Assembly (NCBI GenBank): GCA_963930775.1
Contig: OZ005690.1
Span: 8,416,225 to 8,480,224, forward strand
Reading direction: 5' to 3'
Source: Cliona cf. orientalis
Lineage: Eukaryota; Porifera; Demospongiae; Clionaida; Clionaidae
DNA length: 64,000 nt
Part shown: one piece after another, positions 22,743 through 34,800 of the stretch
How the letters are laid out: each line of letters starts with the position of its first letter
How positions within the stretch are numbered: the first letter of the stretch is position 1
The notes under the pieces: model-generated
Database searches by the model: none
What the model saw: the letters and a program-made list of their open reading frames with translations, nothing else
Told to the model about the DNA's origin: nothing
Made by a program: the position numbers and the translations under genes

Positions 22743-23930
22743 GTCTTGTACTGTGTGTTGGTCACACCTTACAATTCTCTGACTTGTATTTAATCAATGG
22801 TGTGATATAATCTGTTATAGGTTTGGCTAATTGTGAACTCAAGATTAGTGAAAAGAAGAAAATTTTAGATCCCTGTCATCATGACCCAACATCAGGCCAT
22901 CTATATAGGTGTGTGGAGAATTCTGTCCCGTATAACAGAGATTTATGTGCCATGGACAGGAATTTCTAAAGATGTCAACAAGATGGTAAAAGATTATTAT
23001 TTTTGATATAGCTACTAGTCTACAAGAGTTTAATTATATCTTTTGCAATCATTGACAATAATTATTGCTAACAGATTTCTGTATGGACAATGTAGATTAG
23101 GTAGTCATTATATTAGGCAGAGGGTAGGGTTTAGGGTTTGGGTTTGAACAATAGGGTTGGTATTGTTTGGGTGCATGGGGTTAATTGGGTAAGGGGTCTC
23201 CAAGGTCATACAGAAATCTGTCAGCATTGAATTGCTCGACAGGAAAAATAAAAAACACAATGACTGTTACAGTATTCCCCCAAATCCTGTGTGTGCAATA
23301 ATTGATCTTGATCAACTACTAGATCCACAGCCAAGTACGAATGGCATATGGATGGAGATCTGTCTTTATACCCTGACCATCGCGGACAGAGCTATTCTGT
23401 TGAGCCCTGTGGGATGGTTGAATGACAATCTCATTGTAGCTGCACAAAATCTTTTGAAGAAGCAGTCTTCGATGCCAGGATTTCAGGACACATGTCTTGG
23501 CCAATCATTGGGCTTCGAAATCCAGTGACTCGAGGAAAATTCATCCAAATTCTTCATGATGGACACGGCCATTGGCTAATGATAAGCGGTGCTATCACAT
23601 GCAGAGAATGGTGTACAGGAGATACATGTGTACGACATCATGTACCCTACTGTTGGGATGTACACTAAGAAGCAGATTGCATCAATTATGTCGGCAAGCG
23701 AGAAGAATATTGCACTGAAAATGATGAATGTGCACTGAAGCCAAGGCGGACGAATAAGCTGGTCAAATCAGAAGATACAATAGAGCTTTACTGTACCTGC
23801 CGTATGCCAGAGATCTCACCAACGGTTTAGTGTAGCAAGTGCAATAACTGGTATAATGTTAGTTGTGTAAGTGTGCCCCAGAAGGCATTGGATGACTCGA
23901 GCATTGAATGGATTTGTCAAAACTGTTAGC
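22743..23930 (+). pseudogene. Ulp1-like/PHD gene fragment, copy B
   Basis: Second unit, starting again with TCTTGTACTGTGTGTTGGTC. It has the same peptidase-like fragment (WLNDNLIVAAQNLLKKQSSM, then FQILHDGHG-type sequence near 23545) and extends further. 23790-23928 encodes a PHD-finger-like stretch, with YCTCRMPEIS, then CSKCNNWYNVSC and WICQNC, interrupted by one TAG. Frame changes occur between the blocks. Its coding capacity is lost. Confidence 0.65.
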
Positions 23931-24909
23931 TATAGATCTATATTATAGCTACCATCTACTTGTTGACTTGTCACTTGTCAATGAGTCATTTTTTCAGTGT
24001 TCAGAAGCATTGTGTAGCTTGCTGATTGAAAGGGAGGGGGGACCATATTATTATTATGTCTAAGGGGGACCACTTACCACGATACAAGTTGTCCTATAGG
24101 GGGATGACTTGTGGCAACACAAGTAGTCCTGGGGGACTACCTATATGGCAACATATGTGGTCCGGGGGGACTGCACGTGGGGGGGGGGGGGGGGGGGGGG
24201 GGGGGAGGGGAACCATTAGTTGCATGACAGGTGTGGGACCACCGCGGCAGTGTCCCTCTCGGCCACCGTACTATCTTAAGTTGGGAATAATTGGTCAAAA
24301 TAATAGAATTGGAGCATAACATTTTGGTCAAAAAAAATTAGCAAAGCCCTATCACTGAATTAAATAATAATAACCCACTCATAATACTAGTTTCTACTGT
24401 TTGGTAAAACAAAAATCTGTTTGTTCACCATTCTAACATGTTTCAGATGTCTCAATAATTTCCGAATTAGTTTGTTCTTCCTCTTCAGATTCGTCAGATA
24501 AAATTGGATCACCGATTTATACGTTCACCGTCAGATATCTTGTTCCTTGAATCAGTTTATTCACTGCTCTCATCACTTTAGTCATCTGAAAAAGCTAGAG
24601 GTTCACCAACAAGTTCTAGTTTACTCCTGTCTTGCATTCTTGACTCTATTGCTTCTACTATATTTGACCATCCTCTTGGAGTAAAAATGTTGCCACAGTC
24701 ATCTCCACAGAGCCTGTATAGCAGACAAGTAAAGCTAAGTTAGTGATAATAATACCATGCAACATACAGTAGAGGTGCATGCTCAAAACTCAACAGTGAC
24801 TTGCTTGTCAGTTGATAGTACATGCCATGGGGACTATGTTAATCTTGAAAATACACAAAGTATAATATCCAGTAGGAAATTTCTAGCCCACCACTCAAAA
24901 GGTACTAAT
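23931..24909. other. Intergenic with a long poly-G tract
   Basis: GGGGGACCA words recur at 24034-24170 and lead to an uninterrupted run of about 27 G at 24179-24205. The glycine/proline ORFs there are repeat translations. No gene was seen. Confidence 0.6.
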
Positions 24910-25608
24910 TACCGTATAGCGGGAAATTTTCGTTGGTGCTAATTTTCGTATGATTGACCAAAACACCCTTAGAATAAATTTTCGTACTTTTTAATTTCGT
25001 ATGCTTGCTGCGGGAGATTGCGCACATGCGCAGCTGAGAGCGCTCATGCTTATGTGCGGTATGCGGTAACGCTAGCATCACTGGCTTCCTTGATCGTATA
25101 CGTAATCGATACTGATAGCGGTCCACTGGGACCAGAAAGGTCACTCCGTTTCGACGCCTTGGCAAAGAACCGATAAAAAGACATCTTTCAGTGAGCTGGC
25201 CTTGCATTTAGCACCAGCCGCTAACGACCGCGTGCGGCCGTGGTAGGCGTATAGGTACGTATAAGACAATAATGAATAAGCAAAAATGCAGACATTGCTA
25301 TGACTGAGGTAAAGTGTGAGATAAAAAACAAATTTTATAAGACAGAGTAATGATTATGAGTTTAAATAAAGGCCAATTCAGAGTTAACCAAGTCCATTGG
25401 TGGAGCAGGGGACTTGGTGGCGTGTCCAATGTTGGAACGAGCACCCCTGATGCATTGTATAGCTCACCGTATAGGTCAAAGATCACTCGCGAAAGGGAAA
25501 AAAAATTCTGTACGTTCAAATTTTCGCAGTTTTTATTTTCGTATAAGGGATGGAGCATACGAAATATATGAAAATTAGCACCATACGAAAATTTCCCGCT
25601 ATACGGTA
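24910..25608. mobile_element. TIR element, TACCGTATAGCGGG family
   Basis: The left end TACCGTATAGCGGGAAATTT, continuing TCG, is mirrored exactly by CCCGCTATACGGTA at 25595-25608. An inner mirrored GGTGCTAATTTTCGTAT block is present. About 700 bp, with outermost TA. Confidence 0.85.
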
Positions 25609-25910
25609 CTGCATTTTTTGAAGCCTTACAATGGCAATAATTAACATTCAATTTCAGCTTGATACAGAGGTAATTTTGGTAGGGTGTCTGGACTTCTTAA
25701 GGAGGTAGGTAAATATTATTTAGAGCTGGACTATACTAAACAAATTGTTTTTGAGAACAGAGTGCACACATGCAATAAACACTCATAGCCAGTGGACCCG
25801 TGGACTGTCCCTCATATACTTTGGATGTCCAACATACTACTATTATAGGATGTTCACTACGATCAGCTCCTGTGTCTGAGTATCCATGTAGACCAATGGT
25901 ACCGGACTAC

Positions 25911-26553
25911 CGTGTTTATGCTAATAGAACGCATGATCCAATTACCGCACAAAAATTCAATTCCGGGAATTGTTTGTATTCTATTAGAACAGAAGCGACT
26001 GTCTGTAATTATTTTCTATGAATCCAATTAGCGCAACAGTTGCTAAGGTGAGGCTATTGCGCATGCTCAAACCGCGTGCTGCACGGTTAAACCACACCTG
26101 CTTAGTAATAAACTGTTCTGGAAGCCTCTATATTATATCTCGCTCTGTCTCTCGGACTCGTTGCTAGCTATAGTTAACCAAATCGCAAGTGTCGTTCGTC
26201 GTTCATGAGGGTACTAAACTACACTCGGGACTGACCTTAGTTGGAACTGCACTAAGTCCAGCATCAGGCTGCGATCAGCACGATTTAGTGGCATTGCTAA
26301 CCATGCGGTGCGGCTGTCAGAAGGCCTTTCTCAGGCTACCCTCGTGATGATTGGGGCCAGGGGCACAGGTACGATACCATCAATAGCCACTATTTGTCGT
26401 CGCTCAAAGCTATGCTAATTGTTCTATTACAATGCAACATCTAATTAACGCAAGAAAATTCACTTCCTGGAATTGTTTTGACTCTAATTGTGCGCAAACC
26501 AGATTTGAAATTTTTTTTTGCTTGCGTTCTATTAAAATAAACACGGTATACAC
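25911..26553. mobile_element. TIR element inserted in the satellite arm
   Basis: The left end TACCGTGTTTATGCTAATAG, continuing AACGCA, is mirrored by TGCGTTCTATTAAAATAAAC, continuing ACGGTA. TA is at the outermost bases. It interrupts the first satellite unit of the left arm. The interior is non-coding. Confidence 0.75.
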
Positions 26554-27845
26554 CAAGGATACTCAGGGTATCCCGGACTATCCGAGGATGTCCACCCATG
26601 ACTAGCCCCATGTGCCTGAGTATCCCCATAATTATACCGAGGATACTTGGGGTATCCCGGACTATCCGAAGACGTCTACCCATGACCAACCCCATATGCC
26701 TGAGTATCCGATATCCCCGTACACTTATGCCTTAAAGTATCCAGGACTATCCGAGGATGTCCACCCATGACCAACCCTCTGTGTCTGAGTATCTCCATAT
26801 TATACCAAGGATACTTTGGATGTCCCGGACTATTTGGGGATGTCCACCCATGACTGATGCCTGTGTCTGAGTATCCGCATACTCCAAGGATACTCAAAGT
26901 ATCTCGGACTATCCGAGGATGTCCACCCATGATTGACCCCCCATGTCTGAGTATCCATGTACACCGAGGATACTCAGGGTATCCCGGACTATCTGAGGAC
27001 GTCAACCCATGATTGATCCCCCATGCCTGAGTATTCCCGTATACATCGAGGATACCGTGAGTGTCCCAGACTATCCGAAGACGTCCACCCATGACTAGAC
27101 CCTGTGTCTGAGTATCCACGTACATGTACACCAGGGTATCCCGAACTATCCGAGGACGTCCACCCATGATTGATCCCCCATGTCTGAGTATCCATGTACA
27201 CCGAGGATACTCAGGGCATCCCGGACTATCCGAGGTCGTCCACCCATGATTGATCCCCCATGTCTGAGTATCCATGTACACTGAGGATACTCGGGGTATT
27301 CCAGACTATCCGAGGACGTCCACCCATGATTGATCCCCCATATTTGAGTATCCCCGTACATCGAGGATACCATGAGTGTCCCGGACTATCCGAAGACGTC
27401 CACCCACGAGTAGCCCCTATGTCTGAGTATCCACGTACACCGAGGATACTCGGGGTATTCCGGACTATCCTAGGACGTCCACCCATGATTGATCCCCCAT
27501 GTCTGAGTATCCCCGTACATCGAGGATACCATGAGTGTCCTGGACTATCCGAAGACGTCCACCCATGACTAGCCCCTATGTCTGAGCATCCACGTACACC
27601 GAGGATCGATACTCGGAGTATTTCGGACTATCCAAGGACGTCCACCCATGATTGATTCCCCATGTCTGAGTATCCTCTAGATCAAGGATACCATGAGTGT
27701 CCCAGACTATCTGAGGACGTCCACCTATGGCCAACCTCCAGTATCAGGCTGAGCATCTGTGTACACCGAGGATACCCAGAATATTATTCCAAGGATCTCC
27801 ACCTCATGACTAATAGTTATAACCTCCTGTCTCAGAGTATCCCGT
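26554..27845. repeat. Satellite array, left arm
   Basis: About 15 tandem units of 78-90 bp. A typical unit runs GTACACCGAGGATACTCAGG, then TATCCCGGACTATCCGAGGA, then CGTCCACCCATGATTGATCC and CCCATGTCTGAGTATCC. Adjacent units differ by a few per cent. The minus-strand ORFs through it (MYMDTQTWGINHGWT...) are repeat translations without a gene. Confidence 0.9.
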
Positions 27846-28971
27846 ACTGAAGTCCTTTTATGTGTGGTTATTGATAAGCAGACTGATGACATGAACTACA
27901 AGGTGCAATGTGAATAAATGCTTGATTAGTACACCAATAATTGAAGAGGATTGCTATGTTAACAATTAATGGAGCATTTTAGTCATAGAGTCGGTAGACT
28001 CTATAAGTAGGGATGGCCCAGATATGCCATATATGTAATACATTGCAAATCTCCAAATATCTCAAAATAGGTAATTTTGTGAAATTTCTAAGTGTGAAAA
28101 TCAGAATCTCCAGCAAATTATCTATCTAACAAGACCAAGATCATTCATCAAATCAATTGTATATGCCAGAACCAGATATTCAAAAAAATGGCCATTCTCA
28201 ATCTTTCTTTCTTTCTTTTTCATTATCAGGGCTAGCTCATGACTGCCTTAATCGCTCATTTTAGTTTGAGTATAAATCCACTCCATTTTGTAGCGCGCAG
28301 TGCAGTGGCACGCAAGTTCGGCATTATCTCGACCTGAGTTACATAATAGTGGGTGTGTACGGCGCATTGATAATTGGGTGTGTCTGATACGCCATTTTGA
28401 AATAAAATGCACATGCTCGGAATGTGTTGCCATGGTGAAGTCATGTGACAGCGCCCCCTCCCCCAGGCGAGCTCGAGCCAGAGCGCTCCTCGAGCTGGAG
28501 GCCGAGGCGAGCTAGCTATATACTCGCTACTAAGCGCGTGCAGCAGCGCGCTGGATCGATCATGGATAAGAAGGCACAAGGCTCGGGGAGCGGTAAGGCG
28601 CTAGGCTAGGCATAGGCGAGCTACTCGCTAGCGCGTGCAGCGCTAATGCTCCCGGCTGGAAAGATCATACGCCGGATCATCATAACGGCAGCGACTCTTG
28701 AAGGCGCAAGGCTCGAGGAGCGGTAACGTACAGATCACAGAATTATGCGGAGTAGCTGCTGCTAACAATAAAATTTAGAACTTGATTTTCTCCCTAAACG
28801 GAAGAGTCTCATCACTACTTGGGCCGCCTAAAACAGCCTTCTTTATCAGCCTGCTTCATCACATAGGAATATGAACGCAAGTTAACGAGAGGCGTGGCTA
28901 CGAAACTTCGGCACCTCCCATCGTCCACTTAATTAGAAGTTGCATGTAAGATGGCATTGATAAAATGCACT
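27846..28971. other. Spacer between satellite arms
   Basis: No supported gene. 28500-28720 contains a duplicated GC-rich segment (ACTCGCT...AAGCGCGTGCAGC / GCTAGCGCGTGCAGCGCTAA, and AAGGCACAAGGCTCGGGGAG / AAGGCGCAAGGCTCGAGGAG). A related GCGTGTGCAGCGCTAAT sequence occurs at 55407. GGCGTGGCTACGAAACTTCG at 28893 recurs, altered, near 56608. Confidence 0.4.
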
Positions 28972-29392
28972 ATGTGCAATAAAAAAAGAACAGGAACAAG
29001 TATAAAAACAAGTGAATAAAATTGAAGGATGAAGTAGGGATGGCAGGATCAAAAAGTACACAAACAAGATTTGTAAGGGATAATCGCATCTAGCTACTAT
29101 ACATCCCTACGCTTGCTTTCAAGTTGAGGGATGCAAAAAAACAAGTAATAGTGCATGTGATTGAATCAAACTGACCATCCCACTATCGTGACAACTAGGA
29201 ATAACCTGAATGTCTTCCACATACTTCACTCGACAAGTATGTTGACATTAATAAGTGCATAATAATAAAGATAAGCAAGCGTAGGGATGTATAGTAGATG
29301 CGATTATCCCTTACAAATCTTGTTTGTGTACTTTTTGATCCTGCCATCCCTACTTCATCCTTCAATTTTATTCAATTGTTTTTATACTTGTT
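28972..29392. repeat. Inverted repeat, CATCCCTAC family
   Basis: About 28972-29140 and the inverse of 29275-29392 share GATGAAGTAGGGATGGCAGG, AAAAAGTACACAAACAAGAT and CATCCCTACGCTTGC. A second copy of the same structure is at 56687-57369, where a GGCC-family MITE sits in the loop. Confidence 0.75.
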
Positions 29393-29444
29393 AACTATAA
29401 GACTGGCATGCAATAAAGGTAACAGTAGTACTGTAATTTGGATA

Positions 29445-30440
29445 GTCCCCTTGGATACTGGGGCTAATCATGGGTGGACGTCTCAGGTAGTCCAGGATAC
29501 CCTGAGTATCCTCGGTGTATGCGGATACTCAGACACAAGGTCTAAACATGGGTGGGCGTCCATGGATGGTCCGGGATCCCCTGAGTATTCTCGGTATACG
29601 CGGATACTCAGACACAGTGGATTGATCATGGGTGGACGTCCTCGGATAGTCCGGGATACCCTGAGTATCCTCGGTGTACGCGGATACTCAGACACAGTGG
29701 GTTGATCATGGGTGGACGTCCTCGGATAGTCCGGGATACGCTGAGTATCCTCGGTGTACGGGGATACTCAGACATAGGGGTTGATCATGGGTGGGCATCC
29801 ATGGATAGTCTGGGATACCCTGAGTATCCTCGGTGTACGGGGATACTCAGACATAGGGGTTGATCATGGGTGGGCATCCATGGATAGTCTGGGATACCCT
29901 GAGTATCCTTGGTGTTCGCGGATACTCAGACACAGTGGGTTGATCATGGGTGGACGTCCTCGGATAGTCCGGGATACCCTGAGTACCCTTGGTGTACGTG
30001 GATACTCAGACACAGGGGCCAGTCATAGGTGGACGTCCATGGATAGTCCAGGATACCCCAAGTATCCTCGGTGACCACGGATACTCAGACACAGGGGCTA
30101 GTCATGGATGGACATCCTAGGATAGTCCAGGATACTCAGTGTATCCTCGGTGTACTTGGATATTCAGACACAGGGGCTAGTAGTCATGGGTGGACATCCT
30201 CGGATGTCTGGGATACCCCAAGTATTTCCAGTGTATGGGGATACTAAGATACATAGTCATGGGCAGACGTCCTTGGATAATCCAGGATGCCCCGAGTATC
30301 CTCAGTAGTTATATTATGTGGATGCTCAAACACAGGAGGTTGGCCATGGATCCTTGGATAGTCCAGGATACCTCCTCAGGTATTATGTGATACTCCAGTT
30401 ATCTTCGGTAGTTCTGTGTGCATGATGAGAGTAGCTCATC
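29445..30440. repeat. Satellite array, right arm (inverse orientation)
   Basis: About 12 units of the same ~80-bp satellite as at 26554-27845, on the opposite strand. Typical unit words are GGATACTCAGACACAGGGG, TTGATCATGGGTGGACGTCC, TCGGATAGTCCGGGATACCC and TGAGTATCCTCGGTGTACG. Units decay toward the right end. Confidence 0.9.
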
Positions 30441-30653
30441 TACATGTACATTGTTGTACATTGTATATACCCCTTACACACACTTTGGACATCCAAGATA
30501 AATGTAGGATAGTCCTCGGGTCCACTGGACTACCCTCACTTCAGGGGGGGGGGGGGGGTGAGGTATAGAGGAAGTGAAAATTATAGACATGTTCTTCTAA
30601 GTACAATCAGTGACTATGAAACAACACAATGTACATGTGAAAAATGGGGAAGC

Positions 30654-31815
30654 TCAAGGTTGGCACACACTGTACAATGATCACTTTGTTACTACACTCA
30701 TACAACAACTAGATACATGCACAGACTGGTACACATCATCAGTTGTATGTTACTTACTCTTCAGCAAGCACCAGTTTCTCAAGAGCCTTTGATGACTTGA
30801 TCAATTCTATTAAACATGGTATACTATCATCTGTTAGAGAGTTGTGGTCAATACTGTATGTAATAATAACCAGCATGAAATACTTAAATGGAGATGAATC
30901 AATAACTAGTACAAACAACGTACTTAATATCTTTAACATCTTTACAATTCACAAGGAGGGCTTCAACTAGAACCTTTACTCCATCATCACAAATAGAGTT
31001 ATAAGAGAGACTACATGTCAATATCATAACATTAACAGTGAGAAGACTAAACAATGTACTAGACAAAAATGTACTCATGCTTTATTAGGTGTCCTGTGTA
31101 TATATACATGCACATATTAATTATCATGCACATCTTCAAGGAATAGAGAAGGTTTCCACACTAACAATACTAATTATAAAGGTGTATTTTCAAATGAGTA
31201 TGCACTTTAATTGGCACAAGTACAGCACATGTCCAGAACAACTCAAGGAAGACATACACGATGCACAGTACACAATAATAGCTATACCCAATACACTACC
31301 AGTACTAGTAGTAGTGTCATCAGGAGGGGAGGGGGAAGGAGCATACAACCTACATAGTACATTGTGGTAATAAGGTCATTAAATTTGGCATATCCCCACT
31401 TACACTAATGTACATTAGGTTCAAGTATAGTGACCATACTCCCAATATACTCTAACAACTATGACTGATGATGGGAGCAGAAAAAGTGACCAAAATTAAT
31501 AGATGAATGCTCCTTCCCTTTATATATATGCTCCTGGTGTCATTCATAGCTAGCTTCATACATACATAGGCAATCAATCAAAGGCTGGTGAAGAGATAGA
31601 ATGCTTGGTACACACAGAATGCACATGCAACTCATTCCAAACTATCTCAGAAAGCCAAAGACTGTGCCAGATCAGCTCTTCTATATATGAGAAAATTCCA
31701 AATTACTTTGAGCAGAAATTGAGACTAGAGCTGAAATGATGTTTGCTGTCGTAGCCTTGTCCCTGAGTATAGCGATATCATGGACAAAACCCAACCCATA
31801 CAAGGAAGTCATCAA

Positions 31816-31852
<37 letters not shown>

Positions 31853-34800
31853 ATATGTATGTATGTATGAAATAGAGATGAGGGGGTGGGAAGACCTCTG
31901 TCGGCTGACACAACAGACCAGCAGCTATATGCTCCTATTTATCATACACCTGTGTGTGCACACATAAGTAGAGTCCCCGTTGGTCTGATAGCTATATATT
32001 TGACTAAAGCTAATCTCTTTCTCAGTTTTGTTACTAGCTATCACGCACAAGTATTTTTTACTGTCGTAACACAAAAACTAGGGAACCAGCTGTCCAGCCT
32101 TGAGAACCAGGAGTGGTGCGCTAAAGAATTCTTTTATGGCCCGGACCAAACTCTCCCCACTCAGCTGGCAAGTCCCAGTATGGTAGCATGCAACACACCA
32201 GCGGTTGTTTAATGACCTAGCATACCAATCTTAATCCACCCTTAATTAAAACACAGTCACTTACACCTTAAATATCACATTCTTGGAGTAGCCATCTTCA
32301 AACCAACTCAGATATGCTCGAACTGACCATATATGTTCAGGGTCAGCTTTCCAGATATATGCCTCATGCTTATGAATACTATAATTGCCTATGGTTGACA
32401 ACTAATTACAGGGTTCTGCACTTTCCTATGATAAGTGGTATTGGAAGTGATAACTTGCTTGCTTGCATGTGTGTGTGTGTGTGCGTGCGTGCGTATGCGT
32501 GTGCGTGTGCATGCATGTGCGTGTGCATGTGTGTGTGTGCATGCCATACTTTAGGAATGAAATCACATGTACGCTTTAGCTATGCGCCCCAACAAACTTC
32601 AGATTTAATTAAATTTGACACATTGACAAAACTTAGCTATCGATAGCATTTCTCTCCCTCAACAAAAAAATCCCGTATACAACCCTGGTACATAAACAAC
32701 TTCTCAAGTCATACATGTACCTCTTACAAGTTTCAAACAGTGATATACCGTGTACATTGTATCTTAAACGAGTAGTAGACCAAAATTAATGTGCACTTCA
32801 TTATTCACGAGATACCATTTAAATTTCCCCATTCTAAATAAAGACACCAATACATGTACCACTGGGAAAAGGATGAACCTATTGGTGGCTGGTAATGCTG
32901 TATAGTGTAATTACTTCTATAGTGAACTGCCATATAGTAAGGCTGTGGTATTATGGCACTCCTGTAATTATACTGCTGTAATTGCACTTCCCTTGTAAGC
33001 TTGTAATTGCCAATTACATGTTGTTTCCATTGGTTGACATTGAAATAAAGTAGAGTAAACAATGATCTTAGCTATTGAAAGTATGACTCCACTATACTAT
33101 TAGCAATTAACAGCATGGATAAGTATGCAATTGTGGGTGATAATACCACTTGTGACTGTCTCTGAAACAGTAATTGCACTCAGCTTCGCCTCGTACAATT
33201 ACAATTTCAGAGTCAGTGACTCATGGTATTATCACCCAAATTGCACACTTAGCCATGCTATTAATTATTCTAATCCACACAGATGACTCATGCTGTGACA
33301 ATGTATCTACATGTACCGTCAAGTGTTGTACATAAAGTAGTCACTTACTTGAGCTTCTTTAGTTCCTTACACCCACCAAAGCCTTTAGCTATATGAGCCA
33401 CTCTGGAGTGAACCAAGTCAGAACGCGAGAGACTGTAATACATACACACAAAAGTAACAAATTACGTGTATAGACAATTGCGAACTACTGTAACAATGGA
33501 ATCCGTCAGAATCAAAACAACATGCACTGGAACTGAGTATTGCTTGTCGATCATTGACAAGCAATACTCAGTTCCAGTGCATGTTGTTTTGATTATAGTA
33601 TAAAAATTGGTGCTATATACTAACTTAGATATTCATACAAGCCACATCCACTCACGGTTTAGGATGTAGTCATTACATTCAAGCTAAAAAGTACAGCACT
33701 AGTACACATCTATAGACCACAAGTCTTGCTGAAATTGTTGTTTTCATTACTGTCTCAGGCAAATATTACAGTGACACCAGTCATTAACCCTCGGCACATG
33801 CGCGAGGGTTACTGTAGTTGTTTTGTGTGTCTGTCTGTCTGTTACCACGCTAGCCGCTACATACCTCGTTTGTGAGTCCAATTTGCGGTGTTGTAAGGTT
33901 CCTTATGGCGTTTCAAACCCATGATTTGTGTGGATTTCTCCGAAAACGCTTTGTTCACCAGTTGTGGCGTCATTTGCCGATTCTAAGCTTCTTGACTTTG
34001 CCCGAGCTAGCAATAGCATGACTAAACGGATAAATAGGTTCCGCGCTATATACGGTATGTACGTCTATTAACCCTCAGCGCATGCGCAGTTGTATCAATC
34101 CTGCTGCTCATTCCACTGACTGGTACAGTCTATCAAGCTACACTCCTTTTTCACCCGACGACCTTTACCTACTCCCTAAGGCTAAGCCTAAGAGTTGAAA
34201 AGAAGCCACCGTCATCCCACGCTAAGCTTCCTGTATTCTTATGGCATCCTTTGACTCTCTGGCTTGTATGCATGCATGGGATTATAGTGCTTGAACCTGG
34301 CAAGTGAGTTGCAATATTAAATATTGCCAGGACATGCAATATTGCTCAGTGTACTTTAGTCTGCTAGCTAAGTCCCCAAGAATTGGAGGTTAGGCTACAG
34401 TGAGGGAAGTTGAGTTGATCTCTACACCACAGTTAGTCTTGCAAGCCACACCCTTCAATCTCCGCACACGACTACACCACAGTGTGGAGTTCGATACAAC
34501 ACACTAGGGTTGTGCATGTTTGCTGCTATGGGCGGTTGCATCTTGAATAACACTGCTGGGCAAGTATAACATCATTTAATAGCCTCATCCCTGTCTCACC
34601 CCGGCCCCAGCCCTTTAGCTACCTTTTCTGCATGCAACTGTTAAAGCATTTAGCTAATGCCATGCAGTGCGCCAAGGGTTTTGTGTTCGTGAGAGCTCTA
34701 GTTGAAATTTTAATTTAAACAGTGGGTGGAGCTTGCCATAGCATGAGATAATTTGTACTGATGGGCACCATTTGGGGTGTGGTCGTAACAGGTGGCCATG

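Larger units (their letters stand above)
25790..30527. mobile_element. Foldback-like element with satellite arms
   Basis: CAGTGGACCCG at 25790-25800 is mirrored by CGGGTCCACTG at 30517-30527. GGATGTCCAA / TTGGACATCC lie just inside both ends. The left arm is a tandem array of an ~80-bp unit (to about 27845). The right arm (from about 29445) is the same satellite in inverse orientation. A spacer of about 1.6 kb separates them. This recalls Drosophila FB elements, whose inverted repeats consist of tandem subrepeats. No target duplication and no transposase were found, so mobility is inference. Confidence 0.55.

Noticed and set aside
24137..24331. Proline-rich ORF through the poly-G run
   Set aside because: Low-complexity translation of homopolymer only.
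26676..27486. Long minus-strand ORFs of repetitive protein (MYMDTQTWGINHGW...)
   Set aside because: They are translations of the ~80-bp satellite. The period keeps frames open, and there are no splice or start signals.
26554..30440. CRISPR array
   Set aside because: Tandem units abut directly with no unique spacers, in a eukaryotic setting.
31681..31911. ORF with histidine/threonine repeats
   Set aside because: Spans a (GT)n microsatellite; no splice sites or conserved motif.
32262..32326. Ninth LRR exon of the NLR
   Set aside because: The donor GTGTAAGTG is present, but the phase-2 reading hits a TGA and no convincing acceptor exists.
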